A DNA stretch of 5,109 bases from an uncultured bacterium (GTDB lineage: Bacteria; Bdellovibrionota_C; UBA2361; SZUA-149; CALKYB01). The stretch spans positions 1-5,109 of the forward strand of contig CALIEE010000319.1 in the NCBI GenBank assembly GCA_938022485.1. The letters run 5' to 3'. A program made the translations under genes and the position numbers. The notes below the pieces were generated by a model. That model was not told the origin of the DNA and ran no database searches. It saw only the letters and a program-made list of their open reading frames with translations. Positions 1 through 4,061 of the stretch are shown piece by piece. How positions within the stretch are numbered: the first letter of the stretch is position 1; each line of letters starts with the position of its first letter.

Positions 1-1
1 T

Positions 2-94
2 CAAATTAATACTTTTGAAAGAGCTTTCTTTCATTTAGCTCAAGAATCGAATAGGGAGGTTCAATCAGGTTTAATCGGGCCTATTCAGGTTTAA
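2..94 (+). CDS. 3' end of an unrecognised gene (5' part outside the window), possibly a pseudogene
   Basis: This is the only frame open at the left edge on either strand. It reads about 30 residues (QINTFERAFFHLAQESNREV and ten more) to TAA at 92-94. I recognise no family in this stub. The same frame stays open for 36 further codons after the TAA, to TAG at 203-205, and that part (including LPLDFDALVSYETKTLDNAL) also looks like ordinary protein. The TAA may therefore be a true end followed by chance, or a nonsense mutation in a longer gene. An 11-bp direct repeat, TCAGGTTTAAT, lies at 65-75 and 85-95. Its second copy supplies the TAA because the 20-bp offset puts it in another phase. From 206 to 253 the frame has several more stops, so it does not join the downstream gene. 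Confidence 0.4.
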   Translation, partial: QINTFERAFFHLAQESNREVQSGLIGPIQV

Positions 95-325
95 TTTACT
101 GGTTTTAGTCTGCCTTTGGATTTTGACGCTTTGGTTAGTTATGAAACAAAGACTCTCGACAATGCTTTGAAAACATTTACAAATTTTAGTTTAACTCAGA
201 TGTAGCATATTTTCCTTTAGTCTTTATAGCTATTTTAAAGCTCTCCTATTTAGTTGTCTTTAGTTTCTTCCGATAATCATCTGGGTACAAATCTTTTTGA
301 TTTGAGTAAAGTAAATTGGTTTCTC

Positions 326-331
326 AAAAGG
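326..331 (+). promoter_or_regulatory. Shine-Dalgarno site that favours the ATG at 341
   Basis: AAAAGG ends 9 nt before the ATG at 341-343. The alternative TTG start at 254 directly follows an in-frame TAG and has no purine-rich element upstream. This is the main reason for preferring the shorter reading of the downstream gene. Confidence 0.45.
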
Positions 332-340
332 TATTATCAG

Positions 341-814
341 ATGGATAAAATGCTATTTCGTCTAGAGATGAATTTCTATTTAGGTAATGTAACTGCTTCG
401 TTTGAAATAAAAACCAGCCTATTTTCGACGTTATTCGAAGAACGAGATGAGCTTATCAAAGAAGACCCTGACCTTTGGGAAGAACAGCCTATTGAAGATG
501 CTTTTTCAGAGCATCGGTTTGAACTAATGAACAGCATGGCTTCGGTTAAACTTGATGATAGTCTGGACCTTGGTTCCAGTGGTAATGTATTAGTTAGAAC
601 TATTGTTTCACCGCAGACGCCTGAAATTTATGAGACACTATTGATTCAATTGGGTTTCTTAGACGAGGATATTGGTTTTGATCCGGAAAATCCTTTCGCT
701 CAATATGACCCGCGACGATGGGAGAGTCCGATAGATGTGCTGGGGTTGGGGTCAATGACAATTTTACGACAAGTCCAAACTGAGCAGGAGTCGCTAGTCT
801 CCTCTGAACTTTAA
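341..814 (+). CDS. Hypothetical acid-rich cytosolic protein, 157 aa
   Basis: I do not recognise the family and assign no function. The frame is open from an in-frame TAG at 251-253 to TAA at 812-814. I chose ATG 341 (157 aa) for its AAAAGG at a 9-nt spacing. A TTG at 254 would give 186 aa, and the extra 29 residues (including NLFDLSKVNWFLKRYYQ) look protein-like, so the long form stays possible. There is no signal peptide, membrane segment or cysteine motif, so a cytosolic location is inferred. The N-terminal third may alternate strands (MLFRLEMNFYLGNVTASFEI). An acidic helical stretch follows (EERDELIKEDPDLWEEQPIEDAF, about residues 33-55). A Pro/Asp/Arg segment (DPENPFAQYDPRRWESPIDV) lies near residue 115-135. 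The gene converges on trpA with an 18-bp gap and is not in the trp transcript. A weak promoter-like pair, TTGAAA at 167-172 and TTTAAC at 190-195 (17-bp spacing), lies upstream. Confidence 0.65.
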   Translation: MDKMLFRLEMNFYLGNVTASFEIKTSLFSTLFEERDELIKEDPDLWEEQPIEDAFSEHRFELMNSMASVKLDDSLDLGSSGNVLVRTIVSPQTPEIYETLLIQLGFLDEDIGFDPENPFAQYDPRRWESPIDVLGLGSMTILRQVQTEQESLVSSEL

Positions 815-842
815 GGCATAGCCTTTGGGGAGTTATTTTTTT
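808..842 (+). terminator. Weak candidate rho-independent terminator after the hypothetical gene
   Basis: AAGGC (813-817) pairs with GCCTT (821-825) around an ATA loop. Outer arms AACT (808-811) and AGTT (831-834) can extend the stem across an asymmetric internal loop. A run of seven T follows at 836-842. The position, between convergent genes, fits a terminator for the plus-strand gene. The short core stem and lopsided loop make it weak. The T run also encodes the C-terminal lysines of trpA on the other strand, so it may be coincidental. I saw no convincing terminator for the trp operon in the opposite direction. Confidence 0.3.
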
Positions 843-1624
843 GAGAGTTTTTGAATAAAATTTGCTACTTCAGTATTTGGATTTGAACTCTCTTTAATTA
901 GATTGATAACAGCACTTCCGACAATCGCGATCTCGGCATTACCTTGAAGCTGTTCAATGTGCTTCTTTTCAGAGATTCCAAAGCCTAGAGCTCTTGGGAC
1001 AGAGAAGTTTTCTTTTACCCTATTGAGATAAGCGGGAAGTTCTTCTGGAAGTTTATCTCTGGCACCAGTGGTTCCAGTAGTTGAAACGCAATAGACGAAG
1101 GGTGCAGAGGTTGAGTTATTAGCTATTTGTTTAAGCCGAGTTTCGGAAGTTATCGGAGAGACCAAAGGGATTACCGGTAGATTTTCAGAATCACATTCGG
1201 TGAAAAAACTATCCTTAGATTCTCCTGGAGTAATATCTGGAACAATTAATCCCTCGCAACCTGTATCCGATGCTGCTTTAGCAAAACCTTTTTGGTTTAG
1301 AACTAGGTTGTAGTAGCTCATAAAAAGAAGTGGCGTTTCTATTTTGCTCGAAAGCTTTGCCATAGCCTCTAAGCAGTCTGAGGGGGTTACGCCTTCTGAC
1401 AAAGCATGCTCACAGGCTCCCATGATGCTTGGCCCATCAGCCATGGGGTCAGAAAAAGGAATTTGAAGTTCGATAATTGAAGCGCCGTTCTCGGCCATAA
1501 CTTGAACAAGCTCTATGCTTTTTTCAAGACTTGGGTAGCCTAGAACCACATGAGTCATCAAAGCTGGGTAGTCGCCAGTTTTGATTGTCGATAATGCTTT
1601 AGCCAAGCGAGACTTAGTTGTCAC
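833..1624 (-). CDS. trpA: Tryptophan synthase alpha subunit (TrpA), 263 aa
   Basis: TrpA cleaves indole-3-glycerol phosphate to indole and glyceraldehyde 3-phosphate, and passes indole through a tunnel to TrpB in the cytosolic alpha2-beta2 complex. The TIM-barrel signatures are clear. IELQIPFSDPMADGP carries the catalytic Glu52 and Asp63 (Salmonella Glu49 and Asp60). FVYCVSTTGTTGAR carries the active-site loop Tyr178, and GFGIS (214-218) and GSAV (236-239) form the phosphate site. The Gln in IELQ replaces the more usual Gly. I chose GTG 1624-1622 because GAGGAG lies 10 nt upstream, it gives an ordinary N-terminus, and it overlaps trpB by only 11 nt. An ATG at 1645 would add seven residues (270 aa) and lengthen the overlap to 32 nt, but lacks a good ribosome site. 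It ends with TAA at 835-833 and is the last gene of the trpCBA unit. Confidence 0.96.
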   Translation of the reverse strand: MTTKSRLAKALSTIKTGDYPALMTHVVLGYPSLEKSIELVQVMAENGASIIELQIPFSDPMADGPSIMGACEHALSEGVTPSDCLEAMAKLSSKIETPLLFMSYYNLVLNQKGFAKAASDTGCEGLIVPDITPGESKDSFFTECDSENLPVIPLVSPITSETRLKQIANNSTSAPFVYCVSTTGTTGARDKLPEELPAYLNRVKENFSVPRALGFGISEKKHIEQLQGNAEIAIVGSAVINLIKESSNPNTEVANFIQKLSKK

Positions 1625-2870
1625 TTTCTTTAAACTCCTCGGCATAGCGCTCTATAAACTCGCGAAAACTGCTACTTGAGAGATGCCGACCAAAGATAAA
1701 CAAGTCTTTTTCTCCGCGTCCTGACAAATTGACCACAATAGTTTTGTCCTTAGATAGAGTAGGGGCCAATCTTATTGCTTCAACTAAGCCATGGGCTGAT
1801 TCCAAAGCCGATAGGATACCTTCATTTTCTGCCAGTGTTTTTACGGCCTCAAGCACTTCTTTATCGGTGGCTGAGGTATACTTAACTCGCCCTTGGTCAT
1901 GCAGAAAAGCGTGGAGAGGGCCTATGCCAGCATAGTCCAATCCAGCAGAGATACTTACCGTATCCTGCACTTGCCCATGCTCGTCTTGCAGCCAGTAAGA
2001 CTTATAGCCTTCGACTACGCCTACGCGTCCACCTTGAAATCTAGCTGCATGTTGACCCACCTCTGGGCCTTGCCCACCAGCTTCAACTCCAATTAGTTGT
2101 ACAGACTCTTCTTCAAGAAACTCGTTGAATGCCCCAATTGCATTACTACCTCCACCTACGCAGGCGATAACATAGTCGGGTAGCGTTCTCTGTTGTTCGA
2201 CAAGCTGACTCTTTATTTCTTCACCCACCACTTTTTGAAAGTAGCGATTAATCTCAGGAAATGGATGAGGTCCCAAACAGGAGCCTAGTAAATAGTGAGA
2301 GTCGCGGACATTGGTTATCCAATCCTTTAGAGCGGCGTTTACTGCGTCTTTAAGTCGCTTTCCGCCGTGGTGAACAGGAATAACCTCAGCGCCAAGGGTT
2401 TCCATCCAAAATACATTTGGTCTTTGACGGTCAGCATCCCTTGCTCCCATGTAAACATGGCAGTCCATTCCATATCGAGCGCATACGGAAGAAGTGGCCA
2501 GTCCATGTTGGCCAGCACCCGTTTCGGCAACGATTCTTTTCTTTCCCATGCGTTTGGCCAGTAGTATTTGGCCAACGCAGTGATTTATCTTATGTGCTCC
2601 GGTATGAGCGAGACCTTCGTTTTTTAAATAAATTTTAGCTCCACCCAGTTTGTCACTAAGGTTTTCTAAGTAGCAAAGTGGAGTGGGTCGCCCGATATAG
2701 TTTTTTTGAGCCTCTTTTAGCTCTTTGATAAATTCTGGGTCTTTTTTTGCCGATTCAAAACATTCCTCTAGCTCCTCAAGTGCAGGTATAAGAACCTCAG
2801 GGGCGTAGCGACCTCCATACTCTCCATAGTAGCCGTACTGGTCAGGCTGATATTTTTTACTCTCTGCCAC
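1614..2870 (-). CDS. trpB: Tryptophan synthase beta subunit (TrpB), 418 aa
   Basis: TrpB is the PLP enzyme that joins indole from TrpA with L-serine to form L-tryptophan. The sequence is a classical TrpB1 type. Present are the N-terminal YYGEYGGRYAPEVLIPALEEL, HTGAHKINH with the PLP lysine Lys94 (Salmonella Lys87), and AETGAGQHG with catalytic Glu116 (Glu109). DRQRPNV carries Arg148 (Arg141), CVGGGSNAIG (237-246) binds the PLP phosphate, and SAGLD carries Asp312 (Asp305). ALESAH has Glu357 (Glu350) and NLSGRGEKD the Ser383 region. All key residues are kept, so it should be active. Residues 82-87 read LKNEGL where most members have LKREDL. A tail of about 20 residues follows the conserved core, making it slightly longer than the usual 390-410. 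The start is GTG 2870, which overlaps trpC by 14 nt and has only a weak ribosome site, so coupling to trpC translation is likely. Confidence 0.97.
   Translation of the reverse strand: MAESKKYQPDQYGYYGEYGGRYAPEVLIPALEELEECFESAKKDPEFIKELKEAQKNYIGRPTPLCYLENLSDKLGGAKIYLKNEGLAHTGAHKINHCVGQILLAKRMGKKRIVAETGAGQHGLATSSVCARYGMDCHVYMGARDADRQRPNVFWMETLGAEVIPVHHGGKRLKDAVNAALKDWITNVRDSHYLLGSCLGPHPFPEINRYFQKVVGEEIKSQLVEQQRTLPDYVIACVGGGSNAIGAFNEFLEEESVQLIGVEAGGQGPEVGQHAARFQGGRVGVVEGYKSYWLQDEHGQVQDTVSISAGLDYAGIGPLHAFLHDQGRVKYTSATDKEVLEAVKTLAENEGILSALESAHGLVEAIRLAPTLSKDKTIVVNLSGRGEKDLFIFGRHLSSSSFREFIERYAEEFKESDN
1635..1640 (-). promoter_or_regulatory. Ribosome binding site that decides the trpA start
   Basis: On the minus strand GAGGAG lies inside the trpB coding end, 10 nt before GTG 1624. 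It is the strongest Shine-Dalgarno match in the trp cluster and argues for GTG over the ATG at 1645. Confidence 0.6.
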
Positions 2871-3726
2871 TGTCTTTACCGTCTTCGAGATTAGAATTTT
2901 CTGGATATTCTTCTATCAATCGTTTGAGCAAATCGGGATCTTTCATTAGAGATTCTCCAATAAGAAAGCCCTTTGCTCCTGCTTTGCTGAGTTCGACTAT
3001 GTCTGAAGATTCAAAGATACCTGATTCAGAGACCACAGCAAGACTGAAGTCTGAAATCTTCTGTTGATTGTCGGCAATTAAGATCTTTGAGACCTCTAAA
3101 GATGTTTCGAAGGTACTCAGATTTCTATTATTAATACCAAGTAGAATTCTATCGGAAAAGTCTGGAATGGCATGTTCTAAAGTTAATTGTTCTAGTGCTT
3201 CAAAAGCTGAGTCTATTTCATCTTGATTATGAACTTCAAGAAGAACATCCAGATTCAGCCTCAGTGATTCTTTAATTAGGCGACAGAGCTTCTCTGTCTC
3301 TAGAGCCGCAGCGATCAGCAAAACGGCATCTGCGCCGCTGACTCTTGCTTCTAGAATCTGTAGAGGGTCAACAATAAAATCTTTTCTTAAAGCAGGGATT
3401 GAGCTTTTTGCGCTAATTTCTTTCAGGAAGTTGATATCTCCTTGAAAATAATCCCGATCAGTTAAAACTGAAATACAAGTTGCTCCATCGTTTTCATATT
3501 TCTTGGCAATCTTCTTATGGTCGAAGTCTTCTAGAATCACCCCTTTTGAAGGAGAGGCTTTTTTTACCTCGGCTATAATTGCTGGCTTTTGGCCAGAGAG
3601 AAGCGCCCGAACGAAGTTCTTGGGAGCGGGTAAGCTTTCCAGTTTAGCCTTAAAATCTGACTCGAGGTTTTTAAGCTCTAAGCATTCGGTCTGCTTTGTT
3701 TTAAGTATTTTTTCTAGAATTGACAT
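2857..3726 (-). CDS. trpC: Indole-3-glycerol-phosphate synthase (TrpC), monofunctional, 289 aa
   Basis: TrpC closes the ring of CdRP by decarboxylation and dehydration to give indole-3-glycerol phosphate, the substrate of TrpA. The TIM barrel has the full active-site set: IAEVKKASPSKG (Glu53, Lys55, Ser58), LRKDF (Lys115), LLEVH (Glu164), GINNRNL (Asn199) and VSESGI (Glu234, Ser235). These match Sulfolobus Glu51, Lys53, Lys110, Glu159, Asn180, Glu210 and Ser211. There is no fused TrpF domain. It is longer than the usual 250-270 aa because of an insert around residues 179-192 before GINNRN and an acidic tail of about 20 residues (270-289) that overlaps the trpB start. ATG 3726 gives the standard MSILEKIL opening, although no strong Shine-Dalgarno precedes it. 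It is the first trp gene in the window. trpF is not between it and trpB, so TrpF must be encoded elsewhere or its role filled by another isomerase. Confidence 0.97.
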   Translation of the reverse strand: MSILEKILKTKQTECLELKNLESDFKAKLESLPAPKNFVRALLSGQKPAIIAEVKKASPSKGVILEDFDHKKIAKKYENDGATCISVLTDRDYFQGDINFLKEISAKSSIPALRKDFIVDPLQILEARVSGADAVLLIAAALETEKLCRLIKESLRLNLDVLLEVHNQDEIDSAFEALEQLTLEHAIPDFSDRILLGINNRNLSTFETSLEVSKILIADNQQKISDFSLAVVSESGIFESSDIVELSKAGAKGFLIGESLMKDPDLLKRLIEEYPENSNLEDGKDSGRE

Positions 3727-3922
3727 TTATAGCTTTTGTTAAAGAAACTTTTGGGATTCATAGCAGAAATCAATCTGTTTTGCATGAGCACAACTAGAGC
3801 CCTCCCTAGACTGAAGACCTTGTGAGTAGTTAGTGCGAGGCGCTGCAAGCCCTTATCTTCTGTGAAAATATGCGGCAAGGAGCGTCTATTTAAACTCCCC
3901 TGAAAATCTAGACTGCGCCTCA

Positions 3923-3952
3923 TTTAAATTCCGTGTTTTCTAGATCTTACAA
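3923..3952 (-). promoter_or_regulatory. Candidate promoter for trpCBA, overlapping the divergent one
   Basis: On the minus strand TTGTAA (3952-3947) and TTTAAA (3928-3923) are 18 bp apart, each a four-of-six match to consensus. The -35 shares bases with the opposite strand's -10, so the two promoters would exclude each other. It would give trpC a leader of about 190 nt. It is weak, and the operon could instead start upstream of the window. Confidence 0.2.
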
Positions 3953-3953
3953 T
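3924..3953 (+). promoter_or_regulatory. Candidate promoter for the lipoprotein gene
   Basis: TACAAT at 3948-3953 is a five-of-six match to the sigma70-type -10 box. A poor -35 (TTAAAT, 3924-3929) lies 18 bp upstream within an AT-rich tract. A start near 3960 would leave a leader of about 100 nt containing the two downstream inverted repeats. Confidence 0.3.
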
Positions 3954-3972
3954 GGCGCAGTATCTGTCCTCT

Positions 3973-3992
3973 GGCCATGCAAGGGCATGGCC
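3973..3992. repeat. Perfect 8-bp stem hairpin with AAGG loop
   Basis: GGCCATGC (3973-3980) and GCATGGCC (3985-3992) are exact inverse complements around a 4-nt loop. Six of the eight pairs are G:C, so the hairpin should be stable in RNA, and the dyad could also be an operator. No T run follows on either strand, so it is not a rho-independent terminator. It ends 1 nt before the next inverted repeat begins. Confidence 0.65.
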
Positions 3993-3993
3993 G

Positions 3994-4050
3994 ATATACT
4001 CAACCATATCAAATCAATCGAAGCCGAAATTTAAAGTAGGTTGAGTATAT
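3994..4050 (+). repeat. 12-bp inverted repeat in the lipoprotein leader
   Basis: ATATACTCAACC (3994-4005) and GGTTGAGTATAT (4039-4050) are perfect inverse complements with a 33-nt spacer. In the plus-strand transcript this gives a 12-bp helix whose 3' arm abuts the AAGG ribosome site at 4051-4054. It could stack on the preceding hairpin. A role in controlling translation, or as a protein-binding dyad, is inferred from position only. Confidence 0.6.
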
Positions 4051-4054
4051 AAGG
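4051..4054 (+). promoter_or_regulatory. Ribosome binding site of the lipoprotein gene
   Basis: AAGG lies 7 nt before ATG 4062 and directly next to the 3' arm of the 12-bp inverted repeat. Folding of that helix would sit inside the ribosome footprint. Confidence 0.5.
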
Positions 4055-4061
4055 TCAAATC

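Larger units (their letters stand above)
3912..3961. repeat. 8-bp inverted repeat flanking the candidate promoters
   Basis: ACTGCGCC (3912-3919) and GGCGCAGT (3954-3961) are perfect inverse complements 34 bp apart. The arms are GC-rich in AT-rich surroundings and bracket the best -35/-10 candidates for both strands. That would suit a pair of operator half-sites or a stem in whichever transcript spans it. No binding protein is implied by the sequence itself. Confidence 0.5.
3727..4061. other. Gene-free divergent regulatory region between trpC and the lipoprotein gene
   Basis: This 335-bp stretch separates divergent genes. The half near 4061 holds three inverted repeats in series (3912-3961, 3973-3992, 3994-4050) and candidate promoters for both directions, described separately. 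The half near trpC (3727-3911) shows no strong structure. On the trpC-sense strand, 3727-3960 contains no TGG triplet at all, so a tryptophan-codon leader peptide is absent there. I also saw no T-box core and no run of GAG/TAG repeats of the TRAP type. The 8-mer CTAGACTG occurs at 3806-3813 and 3908-3915. A minus-strand frame at 3714-3923 is open but reads as non-coding. Confidence 0.6.

Noticed and set aside
786..803. AGGAG/CTCCT hairpin as a trp operon terminator on the minus strand
   Set aside because: The stem is only 5 bp with an 8-nt loop, and no T run follows in the minus direction.
2495..2574. Four TGGCCA sites in trpB in two pairs with the same 14-bp spacing
   Set aside because: They encode the conserved TrpB motifs VGQILLAK and AGQHGLAT, so family constraint explains the pattern.
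1729..2638. Plus-strand and alternate minus-strand frames inside trpB
   Set aside because: All are antisense or out-of-frame to an intact trpB with complete catalytic motifs.
3714..3923. Minus-strand 69-codon frame overlapping the trpC start by 13 nt
   Set aside because: The overlap resembles the trp gene junctions. However, its ATG has no ribosome site, the composition is unlike a protein of this genome, it has no tryptophan codon and it resembles no trp gene.
3727..3960. Tryptophan attenuator, T-box or TrpR operator ahead of trpC
   Set aside because: There is no TGG triplet on the trpC-sense strand, no T-box core sequence and no GAG/TAG repeats. The two CTAG sites at 3794 and 3806 are 12 bp apart, not the 8 bp of the TrpR operator.
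3973..3992. Perfect hairpin as a bidirectional terminator
   Set aside because: Neither flank has a T-rich tract, and it lies between divergent genes, where no terminator is expected.
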